DNA of 64,000 nucleotides from the NCBI GenBank assembly GCA_900544275.1, contig UQUU01000004.1, forward strand, positions 124,001-188,000. Reading direction: 5' to 3'. Source of the stretch: an uncultured Succiniclasticum sp. Lineage in GTDB: Bacteria > Bacillota > Negativicutes > Acidaminococcales > Acidaminococcaceae. The position numbers were made by a program, and so were the translations under genes. Within the stretch, counting starts at the first letter, position 1. Each line of letters starts with the position of its first letter. Below the pieces are notes generated by a model that was not told the DNA's origin, did not search any database, and saw only the letters and a program-made list of their open reading frames with translations. Shown here piece after piece: positions 7,972 to 17,192 of this stretch.

Positions 7972-8742
7972 TTATAAAATCTGGTCCAGACCGTAAATCA
8001 AGCCCTGCAATAAGCCAATCTTTTTACAGGCTAAAACCACACCCGGCATATAGCATTCTCTGTTCACAGGGTCGTTGATGATCTTCAGCGTCTCGCCCCG
8101 ACTGCCAAACACCACTTCCTGGGAAGCCACATACCCCGGCAGCCGCATACTGTGGATCCGAATCCCTTCAAAATCACCGCCCCGGGCGCCCGGCATCGTT
8201 TCCCGCTCCTCCGGATGACCCTGTTTATGCGCGGCTCTTACGGCAGCGATTTTTTGCGCGGTCAGGATGGCGGTACCGCTGGGCGCATCTAATTTTTGGT
8301 CGTGGTGCTTTTCAATGATCTCCACATCGGGAAAATACTTCGCCGCTTCCGCCGCCAGTTTGATCATAACCACAGCGCCTAAAGCGAAATTAGGCACGAT
8401 CAGGGCCGCTGTCTGATTCGCTTCCGCCAATGTTTTTACTTCCGCCAGTCGTTCCGGTGTAAAACCGGTCGTTCCCACTACAGCGCGAATCCCCTGACCC
8501 AGAATAAGCCGCAAGGACTGCATCACTGCGTCCGGGCGGGTAAAATCCACCACCACATCCGGCCGGGTTTCCGCCAGTGCGGTGCTGAGCTCCGTATACA
8601 CCGTCCGTCCGTTGGGCAAGGTTTTGCCGTCACCATGAATATCCACGCCGCCGGCCAATTCCAATTCCGGTTCGGCGATTACAGTCCGGACTACCTCGCT
8701 GCCTACTCTGCCAAACGCCCCGTTGACTAAAACCTTGATCAT
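7972..8742 (-). CDS. dapB: 4-hydroxy-tetrahydrodipicolinate reductase
   Basis: Reduces the DapA product to tetrahydrodipicolinate with NAD(P)H. The nucleotide-binding motif is GAFGRVG at 8-14, where most family members have GRMG. Catalytic H146-H147 and K150 stand in EKHHDQK, followed by the substrate-binding DAPSGTA at 152-158. Length is 256 residues. A GGAGGGAGAAGG site directly precedes the start. It is the first gene after the lysine riboswitch and terminator, so it senses lysine most directly. Confidence 0.96.
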   Translation of the reverse strand: MIKVLVNGAFGRVGSEVVRTVIAEPELELAGGVDIHGDGKTLPNGRTVYTELSTALAETRPDVVVDFTRPDAVMQSLRLILGQGIRAVVGTTGFTPERLAEVKTLAEANQTAALIVPNFALGAVVMIKLAAEAAKYFPDVEIIEKHHDQKLDAPSGTAILTAQKIAAVRAAHKQGHPEERETMPGARGGDFEGIRIHSMRLPGYVASQEVVFGSRGETLKIINDPVNRECYMPGVVLACKKIGLLQGLIYGLDQIL

Positions 8743-8800
8743 ACCTTCTCCCTCCGCTTCTCGTTCTTATAATTGTATTTCATTCCGTTCAAATGCTGCC

Positions 8801-8832
8801 AAAAGAAAAACCGTTGAGAGTTTTCCCAACGG
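8801..8832 (-). terminator. riboswitch expression-platform terminator
   Basis: Minus strand: CCGTTG, 10-nt loop, CAACGG, then TTTTTCTTTT. It lies directly 3' of the lysine aptamer and 60 nt before dapB, and should form when lysine is bound. Confidence 0.88.
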
Positions 8833-8849
8833 TCAGTAGTATACCACCA

Positions 8850-9025
8850 TAGTTGAAATAGCTCTCCGTCGCTCTGGCGTGTTACCATGCAACGACAGTC
8901 CTGTGGTTGTTCACCCCAGGCCCAGTTGCCGGTTTCTGCCGAACCCGGCCCTTCGGCGGTAAATCCTTTCCCCCACTTCTTCGATGCCTCTCTGTGAGTT
9001 ACTCATAGTCACCGCGCCTCTATCA
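8850..9025 (-). promoter_or_regulatory. lysine riboswitch (L-box)
   Basis: The minus-strand leader of dapB carries the conserved lysine-aptamer blocks in order: GAGGCGCGGTGAC, AGTAACTCACAGAGAGG, GGGGGAAAGG, CCGCCGAAGG, CTGGGGTGAACAA, GGACTGTCG and CGGAGAGCTAT. The terminator at 8801-8832 follows. It is expected to shut off dapB-asd-dapA when lysine is abundant. The exact ends are approximate. Confidence 0.92.
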
Positions 9026-9036
9026 TTATTATTATC

Positions 9037-9065
9037 AGTATAAAATGCCCGTTTACCTTTGTCAA
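9037..9065 (-). promoter_or_regulatory. predicted promoter of the dap operon
   Basis: Minus strand: TTGACA (9060-9065), 17-bp spacer, TATACT (9037-9042). Transcription would begin near 9030, just before the lysine aptamer. The next stretch up to 9227 shows no gene or structure that I recognise. Confidence 0.8.
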
Positions 9066-9227
9066 ACAAAAGAAGAAAAGAGCTTGTTATTTTTAAATTA
9101 TCAGATTTTAATTCGTCATTTATGCAACGTATGTTACAGACAGGCCTTGTCTTCTGTATCGCTTCCACAAATTTGGAGCAACCTTGAACGCCGCTCCTGA
9201 CTTAAATCGTTGATTCGCTGCCCTCGA

Positions 9228-9363
9228 CAGATACGGGTCAGCCCTTCCCCCTGCAACGGCAGCAGTTTTCGGCTGCTGCCCGGCTCCGTCAGCAGATACG
9301 GGGCAGCCCTTCCCCCTGTAACGGCAGCAGTTTTCGGTAACTGCCCAGTTCCGTCAGCAGATA
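9228..9363. repeat. 65-bp tandem duplication of the hypE 3' end
   Basis: Copy A (9299-9363) is the last 21 or so codons of hypE. Copy B (9234-9298) repeats it with several substitutions immediately after the hypE stop. Six bases of a third copy (9228-9233) follow. The 65-bp unit is not a multiple of three, so copy B is out of frame and non-coding. Confidence 0.9.
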
Positions 9364-10272
9364 GACCCCTGCTCCTTCCTGCGCTTCACCCAGGATGACG
9401 GAGTTTTCTCCGTATTTACAACTCTTTAAAAGCTGCAGTGCCTTTGCCGCTCCCTCCGCAGAAACAGCCAGAAACAGCTTCCCTTCATTGCCCATCGTCA
9501 ACGGATCCAGACCCAGGATCCCGCTCAGGCCACGAATACTTTCGCTGACCGGCAGTTTGGCCTCGTCCAGGTTGAGCCGACAGCCGGAAGCCCGCGCCAG
9601 TTCGTTGGCCACTGTAGCCAGTCCTCCCCGGGTAATATCCCGGATCGCATGGACAGGGATCTGCGCCTCAAGCAGCGTCTCCACCAAATGATTTAACGGG
9701 GCGCAGTCACTGCAAAGAGAGCTTTGCATCCCTAACCGTTGGGTCAGAATCGTACCGTGATGATCTCCCAGAGTGCCTGTAACCAGAAGAGCGTCCCCCG
9801 GACGGATGGCAGCGGCGGAAATGGCGCAGGTAACAGAACGCACGCCGATGCCGGCCGTATTAATATACAAACCGCCTTGGCCCTCAATCACTTTCGTATC
9901 GCCGGCTACGACCTGCACACCGGCTTCCCGGGCGGTGGCGGCCATGGACTGCACGACTTTTTCCAACACCGCTTCCTCCAGACCGGTTTCCAGAATAAAG
10001 GATGCCGTCAGGTATAAAGGCCGGGCTCCCATGGAACACAGGTCATTAACCGTACCGCAGACCGCCAATCTGCCGATATCCCCGCCGGGGAAAAATAAAG
10101 GCTGCACCACAAAGCTGTCCGAAGTAAACACAGGGTTGCCGTTTAACTGCGGCAACACGGCCCCGTCTTCCATTCGGGAAAGTATTTCATTCTGAAAATG
10201 CCGGGCAAAAATTCCCCGGATAAGGGTTTCTGATTCTTCCCCGCCGCTGCCGTGCCGCAACTCGATCTTCAT
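9289..10272 (-). CDS. hypE: hydrogenase maturation carbamoyl dehydratase HypE
   Basis: Dehydrates the carbamoyl group delivered by HypF to a thiocyanate on its own C-terminal cysteine, supplying cyanide ligands for the NiFe site. The protein begins MKIELRHGSGG, contains the ATP-binding PurM/AIRS-like blocks and ends with the diagnostic PRIC, terminal Cys intact. Length is 327 residues. I start at the ATG at 10270-10272, 5 nt after AGAGGCGAG. An ATG 12 codons earlier is less likely. It is the last gene of the ech-hyp operon. Its 3' end has been tandemly duplicated downstream without damaging PRIC. Confidence 0.95.
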   Translation of the reverse strand: MKIELRHGSGGEESETLIRGIFARHFQNEILSRMEDGAVLPQLNGNPVFTSDSFVVQPLFFPGGDIGRLAVCGTVNDLCSMGARPLYLTASFILETGLEEAVLEKVVQSMAATAREAGVQVVAGDTKVIEGQGGLYINTAGIGVRSVTCAISAAAIRPGDALLVTGTLGDHHGTILTQRLGMQSSLCSDCAPLNHLVETLLEAQIPVHAIRDITRGGLATVANELARASGCRLNLDEAKLPVSESIRGLSGILGLDPLTMGNEGKLFLAVSAEGAAKALQLLKSCKYGENSVILGEAQEGAGVYLLTELGSYRKLLPLQGEGLPRIC

Positions 10273-10403
10273 CCACACTCGCCTCTTTCTCTCGTATCTG
10301 CAAAGCATGCTCTACACTTCTTTAAAGCGTTTTTCTTCACTTTTTAAGCATTGCGCTGTATTTCTTCAAAACATTACCCTTTATTCAAAGCACTGCTCAG
10401 TAT

Positions 10404-11459
10404 TTATTCTTCCCGCGCTCCGGCCCTGCCTTCCCGCCAGGTAATGCAGCAGCTTCCTTCGCTACTGACCATACAAGCGCCTACCGGATGCTGCGGCGTG
10501 CATTTTTTCCCAAAAAAAGGGCATTGCTGCGGCAAGGCATCCCCTAAAATGATCCGATTGCACAAACAACCGGGAGGCACCCTGTCCAGATCCAGCCCCC
10601 GACTGCCTGCATCCCAGGCGCCGTACTCTTCCCGGATATAGAGCCCGGAACCGGGCAGGCTCCCCAGGCCGCGCCAGGTGGCCGATCCGGCTTCGAACAC
10701 TTCGTCCATCGCCTGCTGCGCTAAGAGATTGCCTTCCGGTTTAACCACTGTGGCATATTCATTCCACAGACCCGCTTTTTTGCGGCCGGCTGCCAGTACC
10801 AGCCGGGTCATGGCCCGCAGTAATTCCGAGCGCGCGAAGCCGCCGATGACCATGGCTTTCTCATAACGCTCCGCCAAACGCGCAAAAGGATCGCTGCCGG
10901 TAATCACCGCCACATGTCCGGGACAAAGAAAACCGTCTATTTTATCCGACCCGCAAAGCGCATGCAACGCCGGCGGCATGGTTTTAAGCGCTGTAAGAAA
11001 TTTAATATTGCCGATTTTTTCCCGGGCCGCCCGTTGTACCAGGGTCGCCCATACGGGAGCGGTGGTTTCAAAACCTACAGCCGCCAGTATATACAGGGTA
11101 TCCGGATCCGCGATTGCTTTGTCCAACGCGCTTTCCGGCGCATAAAAGAAATCCACGCTGCCCCCTTTATCCCGGGCCTGAGCCAGGGACATATTACTGC
11201 CCGGCACTGACAGCATATCGCCAAACGTCATCACCTTGCAGCCCGGCTGCAGGGCATATTCCGTTAAACGATCAATAAATGCCGTAGGTGTCACGCACAC
11301 CGGACAACCCGGACCGGACAGCAGAGTAATAGCAGACGGCAACAACTGCCGCAAGCCGGTACGATACAATGCCGAAGTATGTGTACCGCACACTTCCATC
11401 AACCGCAGCGGCGGCCCCTGATAATTTTTTAAAAATGCGGCCAGCTCCGTTTCATACAT
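10404..11459 (-). CDS. hypD: hydrogenase maturation Fe-S protein HypD
   Basis: Scaffold for assembling the Fe(CN)2CO group with HypC and HypE. The cysteine-rich motifs are present: MEVCGTHTSA, SGPGCPVCVTP, GFETTAP and LCPGHVAVITG, plus the C-terminal four-cysteine [4Fe-4S] site in GCLCNRIILG...QCPFFGKKCTP. Length 351 residues. I start at the ATG at 11457-11459, 9 nt after GGGGAGG. It overlaps the 3' end of hypC by 8 nt, so the two are translationally coupled, matching their known complex. Confidence 0.94.
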   Translation of the reverse strand: MYETELAAFLKNYQGPPLRLMEVCGTHTSALYRTGLRQLLPSAITLLSGPGCPVCVTPTAFIDRLTEYALQPGCKVMTFGDMLSVPGSNMSLAQARDKGGSVDFFYAPESALDKAIADPDTLYILAAVGFETTAPVWATLVQRAAREKIGNIKFLTALKTMPPALHALCGSDKIDGFLCPGHVAVITGSDPFARLAERYEKAMVIGGFARSELLRAMTRLVLAAGRKKAGLWNEYATVVKPEGNLLAQQAMDEVFEAGSATWRGLGSLPGSGLYIREEYGAWDAGSRGLDLDRVPPGCLCNRIILGDALPQQCPFFGKKCTPQHPVGACMVSSEGSCCITWREGRAGAREE

Positions 11460-11688
11460 GGGCATCGTCCTCCCCGACAACCTCCCTCAGATCCTGAAAC
11501 AAGGCGATCCAGTCTTGCGCTTCCTCCGGCTCCACCTTTTGAATCGCCATACCGGCATGAACTAAGACATAGTCCCCCGGCAGAACCGGCACCATAGATA
11601 TATTTACCTCTACCACGGAACCGCTGAAATCGACCTGCGCATATTTCTCCTTAACGGAAACTACTTTTCCGGGATACGCCACACACAT
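11452..11688 (-). CDS. hypC: hydrogenase maturation chaperone HypC
   Basis: Small chaperone that binds HypD and carries the iron group to the hydrogenase large subunit. It opens MCVAYPGKVV, with the essential cysteine at position 2. This fixes the start at the ATG at 11686-11688 rather than an in-frame ATG 13 codons upstream. GAGG stands 8 nt before it. The beta-barrel blocks AQVDFSG and PGDYVLVHAGMAI are typical. Length 78 residues. Confidence 0.94.
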   Translation of the reverse strand: MCVAYPGKVVSVKEKYAQVDFSGSVVEVNISMVPVLPGDYVLVHAGMAIQKVEPEEAQDWIALFQDLREVVGEDDAHV

Positions 11689-11746
11689 AATGTTACCTCG
11701 CAACCATGCTAAATTTCTCAGGGCCACAGCGTTTCCACCGTCCCCG

Positions 11747-14224
11747 TCACTGCTCGGAATCTTTTAACACACCATAATAGGCCTGTCCCAGGGAAATTCC
11801 TCCATCCCCCGGAGGTACCTTTTCATTATAATACACGCGGAAGCCTTTTTTTTGCAAAAGGGTACAGCATCTTTGCAGCAAAATCGCATTGGCGAAACAG
11901 CCGCCGCCTAATACTACCTGCGCCATGTCGACTTTTTCCGCCATCGCAGCCACCATTTGCGCCAGCGCCTCATGAAAGCCTAACGCAGCGGCGCTTACTT
12001 TGTCTGAGAAAGTCCCTGCCGCGCCCCTCTTCCCTGCCTGACAAAGAACGCTCCATAAAGGCGCGGGATCAAACAACGTCACATGCCTGCCGGCTTCCTG
12101 CGCTTCTTTCTGGCGGAAAGACATGACCAGAGGCTCGATCTGCGACTTCAATGCACGGCGAGCCGCGCTTTCCAGCGCCATGGCGCAGCGGCCCTGATGG
12201 GAGTTAAAATCTGCCAGCCCCAGGAGAAATGCCGCCGCATCAAACAGGCGCCCCACACTGGAACTTTTAATGACGTTTATTTTCTGCTCCAACGCCGCTT
12301 TTATAATACAAAGCCGAGGGTCAGGATAGGTCTCACCCGCCGCCGCGAGATAACATAAAGCCGTCTTCCAGGCCTGCTGCATGGAAACATCGCCGCCCAA
12401 CATACCTGTCGCCTGTATATGCCCGACCCGCTGAAAAGCAGTCCCTTCACAACGCAAAAATTCGCCGCCCCAGACGGTACCGTCCGTCCCATACCCGGTT
12501 CCATCAAAACAAACCGCCAGTACCGGACCCCTTAGGTCATGTTCGGCCATGACCGACAAGGCATGCGCCTGATGATGCTGCACCTGATCAAAAGAGATCC
12601 CTTTCTCCCGGGCAAAAGCCTTCCCCCATAAAGTCCCGGCATAAGCGGGATGCAGATCGCCTATGATCCGGTCCGGCTGCAAATGTAGCAGGCGCAGCCA
12701 GTCCTGAATCGTTTGCGTGTAATGTGCCGCTGTTTTTTCCAGCGTAATATCCCCGGGAACGATTCCCGGATAGAAATACCCTTCGTGTCCCAGACAAAAC
12801 CCCGGTTCCATTTCGGCCCCCACAGCCAACACTGTAGCTGCCGCCTTTTCTTTCTGCCGTTGCCGAACCGTACCGGCAGAAAAGTCGGCAGGGAGTCTCT
12901 TGCTTATAGCAGCTGCCTCCGTCACAACAGGTTCCGGCAGATAGCCCCTCCCGCGCCGCAAAAGCAACGGTTTGTGATTCACAACGTGAGCGACGGACTC
13001 ATCCGCAGGACGCAGAATCGTCCTGTTATAGGTAAAGAAACCGGCGATATCAGGCTGCGCTTCATAAAAACGCAAGGCTTCCTCATCACGGTAAAGAATC
13101 GGTTCACCGGCATAATTACAGCTAGTAACGATCAACGGAAAGGCTTCCGTCAGTTGCTCGTACAGCCCCATCGGCGGCAAAAAAAGCCCCAGCTGATCCG
13201 ACACATCCGTTACATTGACTGCGATGGCGGCGTCGCACTCTTCTTTTTTCTGCAACAGAACGATCGGACGGGCCGGCGACAACAGCAGATCCTTTTCCGC
13301 CTGCGAAACATAACAGAGCGCTTCCGCCGCGGCCATATCCCGTACCATCACGGCAAACGGTTTGGACGGCCTTTTTTTCATGTCCCGCAAACGGGCTACG
13401 GTATCCCGGTCAGCGGCCTTGCAAACCAGGTTAAAGCCGCCCACCGCTTTCACCATAATAATTTTACCGGCCTGCAGCAAGTTCTGTGCCGTTTTTACCA
13501 GCTCATGGGTTTTACTTCTGCTTGCCTCCGCCAGAGGCGCTGCAGCAAAAGCCGAAGCGGAAGCCGGAGCGGAAACGGCAGCAAAAGCGGTTGTTTCCGT
13601 TGCCGGAAAACCAGAAACCGGAACAAGCGTTACGTTTCCTTCTTCTGCTTTAACACAGCCCTGCAATTGGGGGCCGCAAGCATAACAGGAAATGGTTTCG
13701 CCGTGGCCGCGCCGGTTTTCTATGGAAGTATATTCTGTCCGGCAGTCAGCACATAGGGAAAATACTTCCATGGAAGTTCTGTCTCGGTCATAAGGAAGAT
13801 CCTGAAGGATCGTATAACGCGGACCGCACCGGGCGCAGGAAATATAAGGGTAGCCCCGACGCCGGTCATCCGCTGCCCGCATTTCCGCCAGGCAGGCAGG
13901 ACAGATGCCCAAATCGGCGGGAATTATTTTTTTCTCCTGCCCGGTTTCACTGTCCGAAGCAGTAAAGCCAATGTAGCCGGTGTACTCCCTTGGTTCAAAA
14001 AACAGTTCATGTACCCGGACAGGCGCTTCCGCCCGGCGCAATAAATCACATAATTGCCGCAGCGCCGCTTCAGTACCTGAGGCATCGATGCGCACATGAT
14101 CCCCTGCATTGCAGACTCTGCCTGTCAGGCCGAGCTTTTGAGCCAAACGACAAACCAGGGGTCGGAAACCGACCCCTTGCACACGTCCATGTATCGTTAT
14201 TGTTGCAGTAACAGGAGTTTCCAT
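11747..14224 (-). CDS. hypF: carbamoyltransferase HypF with Ala-rich insert
   Basis: Uses carbamoyl phosphate and ATP to carbamoylate HypE. Domains in order: acylphosphatase (GRVQGVGFR, 13-21); paired zinc-finger cysteines at about 108/111, 130/133, 158/161 and 180/183; YrdC-like domain (KAVGGFNLVC, KKRPSKPFAVM); Kae1-like domain (HHQAHALSVMAEH, DGTGYGTDGTVWGGEF, LGGGCFANAIL). Between the zinc fingers and YrdC, residues about 205-238 form a low-complexity Ala/Ser/Thr/Glu stretch that I do not recognise from other HypF proteins. The total of 825 residues is longer than the usual 750 or so. The RBS AGGAGA is 5 nt upstream. Confidence 0.95.
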   Translation of the reverse strand: METPVTATITIHGRVQGVGFRPLVCRLAQKLGLTGRVCNAGDHVRIDASGTEAALRQLCDLLRRAEAPVRVHELFFEPREYTGYIGFTASDSETGQEKKIIPADLGICPACLAEMRAADDRRRGYPYISCARCGPRYTILQDLPYDRDRTSMEVFSLCADCRTEYTSIENRRGHGETISCYACGPQLQGCVKAEEGNVTLVPVSGFPATETTAFAAVSAPASASAFAAAPLAEASRSKTHELVKTAQNLLQAGKIIMVKAVGGFNLVCKAADRDTVARLRDMKKRPSKPFAVMVRDMAAAEALCYVSQAEKDLLLSPARPIVLLQKKEECDAAIAVNVTDVSDQLGLFLPPMGLYEQLTEAFPLIVTSCNYAGEPILYRDEEALRFYEAQPDIAGFFTYNRTILRPADESVAHVVNHKPLLLRRGRGYLPEPVVTEAAAISKRLPADFSAGTVRQRQKEKAAATVLAVGAEMEPGFCLGHEGYFYPGIVPGDITLEKTAAHYTQTIQDWLRLLHLQPDRIIGDLHPAYAGTLWGKAFAREKGISFDQVQHHQAHALSVMAEHDLRGPVLAVCFDGTGYGTDGTVWGGEFLRCEGTAFQRVGHIQATGMLGGDVSMQQAWKTALCYLAAAGETYPDPRLCIIKAALEQKINVIKSSSVGRLFDAAAFLLGLADFNSHQGRCAMALESAARRALKSQIEPLVMSFRQKEAQEAGRHVTLFDPAPLWSVLCQAGKRGAAGTFSDKVSAAALGFHEALAQMVAAMAEKVDMAQVVLGGGCFANAILLQRCCTLLQKKGFRVYYNEKVPPGDGGISLGQAYYGVLKDSEQ

Positions 14225-14285
14225 CCTTGTCTCCTACCGGCAGATCCTTCTCCGTCAAAGTAGCTTCGGTGCCTGCCTTTTATCC

Positions 14286-14945
14286 TTATAATCCGCTACG
14301 TTGTTTCAGCCAGTCAGCCACTTCCTTGTAGCCTTCTCCGGTCCGGCCGCTCACTGAAAAGATCGGTGCGGTCTTATTTAAATGGCGCACCCCCGCCGTA
14401 AAAAAATTCTCGTCAAAGTCCAGATAAGGCAACAGATCCACTTTGTTTAAAAGGATCACATCCGCTTTTTCAAACGCCAGCGGATATTTATAAGGTTTAT
14501 CACTGCCGTCGGTGACACTGACCTGCAATAACTTGATATCTTCGCCAATCGAAAATTCCGCGGGACAAACCAGATTACCTACATTTTCAATAAACAAAAT
14601 ACCCGGCTTATCAAACTGCAGCGTATGTATCGCATTATGCAGCTGCGGCGCATCCAGATGACAGGCTCCAAAAGTATTGATCTGACTGGCCTGTATCTGC
14701 TGCCTGCGCAGGCGTTCCGTATCGATATCCGATTCGATATCCCCTTCGATCACATAGCCGGGCACGCCCTGTTTTTCCAGCTGTTTCAACAGATGCTCCA
14801 ACGTAGAGGTTTTTCCCACGCCGGGAGCCCCCATCAGATTAACGGCAAAGATGCCGTGTTCTGCCAGATGCTCGTGTACATGCTCGGCAATATGGTCATT
14901 TTTGTCATGAATGTTGATCATCACATCTTCTTTTATCATGTGCAT
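14286..14945 (-). CDS. hypB: hydrogenase nickel incorporation GTPase HypB
   Basis: GTPase that with HypA inserts nickel into the hydrogenase large subunit. Walker A GAPGVGKT is at 39-46, switch region GDIESDIDTERL at 68-79, metal-binding GACHLDA with C95-H96, ENVGNLVCPA with C127, and base recognition NKVD at 167-170. Histidines at 13, 18, 22, 24, 26 and 30 in the N-terminus could store nickel, but this is much shorter than known His-rich tails. GGAGGGG lies 8 nt before the ATG. Length 219 residues. Confidence 0.95.
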   Translation of the reverse strand: MHMIKEDVMINIHDKNDHIAEHVHEHLAEHGIFAVNLMGAPGVGKTSTLEHLLKQLEKQGVPGYVIEGDIESDIDTERLRRQQIQASQINTFGACHLDAPQLHNAIHTLQFDKPGILFIENVGNLVCPAEFSIGEDIKLLQVSVTDGSDKPYKYPLAFEKADVILLNKVDLLPYLDFDENFFTAGVRHLNKTAPIFSVSGRTGEGYKEVADWLKQRSGL

Positions 14946-14978
14946 ATCTTTTTCCCCTCCGTGAGTACAAATCTGTGC

Positions 14979-15464
14979 TTACGCATCTTCGCCTGTGGCA
15001 TCTGTTTTTTTGGTGTCTGTTGTATTGATTTCTTTTCTGCCTGCTGTATCTGTTTCTTCTGTACCTGTTGCATTGGCGTCTTCCGCTTCTGCTATATCCT
15101 CTTCTGTTTTTGCTATGTCCTCTTCTGTTTCCAATTCCATACTCTTGATATAAAATTCCTTACCGATCGCCGTAGGTTCGCCTTCCCCTCCGCAAGAAGG
15201 GCAGGCAAAAGAATACAATCGACGGGCAAAAAGTTCACCGCATTGCGTACAGCGCAGACGCGGTTCCACGCCTTCAATGACCAGCTTAGCACCCTCGCAG
15301 CGGGTTCCTTCCGCTACGATATCAAAATACATCTGGATGGACTCCCCGATAAAACCGGAATCTTTTCCCACCACCAAGTCGATACGGCGCACTTTCGCCT
15401 TTCTTTTTTCCGCCGTTTCTTCCGCAATTTCTACAATGCGGACGGTAACAGGATATTCATGCAT
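14979..15464 (-). CDS. hypA: nickel chaperone HypA with long acidic tail
   Basis: Delivers nickel to HypB and the hydrogenase. The N-terminal MHEY supplies the nickel-binding His2. The zinc site is C72/C75 and C88/C91. The normal family length is about 115 residues, but this protein runs to 161. From about residue 112 it has a Glu/Thr/Asp-rich tail starting with near-perfect heptads ETEEDIA and KTEEDIA, encoded by a 21-bp tandem DNA repeat. The tail is probably disordered. The start overlaps the end of echF by 8 nt and has GGGAAGG upstream. Confidence 0.92.
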   Translation of the reverse strand: MHEYPVTVRIVEIAEETAEKRKAKVRRIDLVVGKDSGFIGESIQMYFDIVAEGTRCEGAKLVIEGVEPRLRCTQCGELFARRLYSFACPSCGGEGEPTAIGKEFYIKSMELETEEDIAKTEEDIAEAEDANATGTEETDTAGRKEINTTDTKKTDATGEDA

Positions 15465-15966
15465 GGGAAAGACCTTCCCGGTCGTTCGTCTTTTCCTTTG
15501 GCGCAGCAGCAGCCGCAGCGGAAACGTTGTTTACCTGCGCTCCGGAACCGGCAGTCCTGGCGGAAGCAACAGCGGCGGCACCGGCTCCGTGCCCCGGAAT
15601 CTCTTTCCCGGGCACAGGCGGCGGCAGGGGCTTGCCCTGCAAAACTTCGCTGGTTTTTTCCCTGGCCGGTTCCGTATACTGCACGTCCATACGCAGACAT
15701 TTTTTCGGGCAGTGATCCACACAGCCCTTACACTGGACACAGGCAAAACGGTTGATAGACCAGGTACGCGCCCCGCGGTCGACCGTAATTGCCGCAGACG
15801 GACAAACGCGCATGCACATCCCGCAAAAAATGCAGTCATCGATTGAATTGACTACTTTCCCCCGATTGATCTCCGGAAAAGTTTTCGGTTTTAATGGGTA
15901 TTCCACCGTTGCAGGGGGTTTAAAAAGATTCCCCAACATTTCACGGGCAAAAGCCAGATAACTCAT
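15457..15966 (-). CDS. echF: Ech hydrogenase ferredoxin-like subunit EchF
   Basis: Electron-transfer subunit linking soluble ferredoxin to the hydrogenase small subunit at the inner face of the membrane. Two [4Fe-4S] motifs are visible: C45-x2-C48-x2-C51-x3-C55 and C76-x2-C79-x2-C82-x3-C86. The core resembles NuoI/EchF (about 120 residues). Residues 111-169 are an extra Pro/Ala/Gly-rich tail ending SAAAAAAPKEKTNDREG. The gene follows echE after about 140 nt and overlaps hypA. Confidence 0.92.
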   Translation of the reverse strand: MSYLAFAREMLGNLFKPPATVEYPLKPKTFPEINRGKVVNSIDDCIFCGMCMRVCPSAAITVDRGARTWSINRFACVQCKGCVDHCPKKCLRMDVQYTEPAREKTSEVLQGKPLPPPVPGKEIPGHGAGAAAVASARTAGSGAQVNNVSAAAAAAPKEKTNDREGLSHA

Positions 15967-16105
15967 TCCCCTCGCCTCTTTCTTTCAGGATACATCCTTC
16001 TTACGCTTTCCTACACTATCGATGCCTGCCGTCAGCCTGCTTTTCTTGCCCTATAGCAAAGTTATCTGCGGCAAGTTAAACTGTCTGAAAAACAAGGCGG
16101 CTCTC

Positions 16106-17191
16106 TTAACGTTCGCAGCAGCTGATGCAGGGATCAAGGGTCAGGATAATATTAGGCACATCCGCCAAATCGCACCCTTGAAGCATCTTTACCAAAGCCG
16201 GAATGTTGACGTTGGTAGGAGTACGCAGACGGAACCGTTCCAGATTCTTCGTCTTGTTCCCCTTTACATAATAGAACGCTTCGCCACGCGGCTGTTCCAC
16301 CCGGGTAAAGTATTCTTCTGCCGGAGGAAAGCCTTTTACAGGTATCGTAACAGGCCCCTCTGCCATATTTTCTACACACCCCTGGATAATGTCGACAGAC
16401 TGAAGCAATTCACCGAACCGGACCTGACAACGGGCAAAGCAGTCCCCTGCCGTTGCCGTGATCGGACGGAAGCCCAACTTTTTATAGGAGCCGCCTTCCT
16501 CACCGCAGCGATAGTCCAGCGGTACGCCGCTGGCTCTGGCCAACGGACCGACGCAACCCAGATTTACGACATCCTCCGCCGAAAGCTTTCCCACGCCCTT
16601 TAAACGGGAGTGGACGGTTTCGTCTCCTAAAAAGATAAATTCCGTATCCTGTATTTCTTTTTTAAGCGTTTGCAGACGCGTAACGATTTCTTTCAGCATA
16701 GCGCCCTTTATATCACGACGGACACCGCCGACTTCGCAAACGGAAAAGATGACCCGGCCGCCAGTAGTCTGTTCAAAAATATCCAGCACCGTTTCCCGCA
16801 AACGCCAGGCATGCATAAACATGCTTTCAAAGCCCAGCCCGTCAGCCGCCAGACCCAACCAGAGCAAATGGCTGTGTATACGGGAGAGTTCGTGCCACAA
16901 GGTACGAAGATATTGGGCTCTTTCCGGGATCTCGATTCCCATCAGGCCTTCGACGGCTTTGCAGTACCCCCAGCCATGACCAAAAGAACAAATGCCGCAG
17001 ACCCGCTCCGCCACAAAAGCATATTCCTGAAAACCGCGTGTTTCTACCAGTTTTTCCAGGCCGCGATGAATATAACCGATGGAAGGGATCGCCCGCACTA
17101 CTTTTTCATCTTGCAGCTCCAGATCCACATGGATCGGTTCCGGCAGGACCGGATGTTGAGGACCGAAAGGAATTACTGTGGTTTTATCCAT
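16106..17191 (-). CDS. echE: Ech hydrogenase NiFe large subunit EchE
   Basis: Catalytic subunit of a membrane-bound group 4 [NiFe] hydrogenase, homologous to NuoD. The N-terminal CxxC is C65-C68 in AERVCGICSFGH. The C-terminal CxxC is C355-C358 in DPCISCCER, and the protein ends right there. So no C-terminal extension exists for a maturation endopeptidase to remove, and none is encoded nearby. I start at the ATG at 17189-17191 because GGAGG lies 8 nt upstream. It directly follows the echD stop. Length 361 residues. Confidence 0.95.
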   Translation of the reverse strand: MDKTTVIPFGPQHPVLPEPIHVDLELQDEKVVRAIPSIGYIHRGLEKLVETRGFQEYAFVAERVCGICSFGHGWGYCKAVEGLMGIEIPERAQYLRTLWHELSRIHSHLLWLGLAADGLGFESMFMHAWRLRETVLDIFEQTTGGRVIFSVCEVGGVRRDIKGAMLKEIVTRLQTLKKEIQDTEFIFLGDETVHSRLKGVGKLSAEDVVNLGCVGPLARASGVPLDYRCGEEGGSYKKLGFRPITATAGDCFARCQVRFGELLQSVDIIQGCVENMAEGPVTIPVKGFPPAEEYFTRVEQPRGEAFYYVKGNKTKNLERFRLRTPTNVNIPALVKMLQGCDLADVPNIILTLDPCISCCER

Positions 17192-17192
17192 T

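Noticed and set aside
8911..9168. An 85-codon minus-strand frame upstream of dapB
   Set aside because: It coincides with the lysine riboswitch and its promoter; no protein character.
12713..13756. A 347-codon plus-strand frame inside hypF
   Set aside because: Antisense shadow of hypF with low-quality, Arg/His/Phe-rich content.
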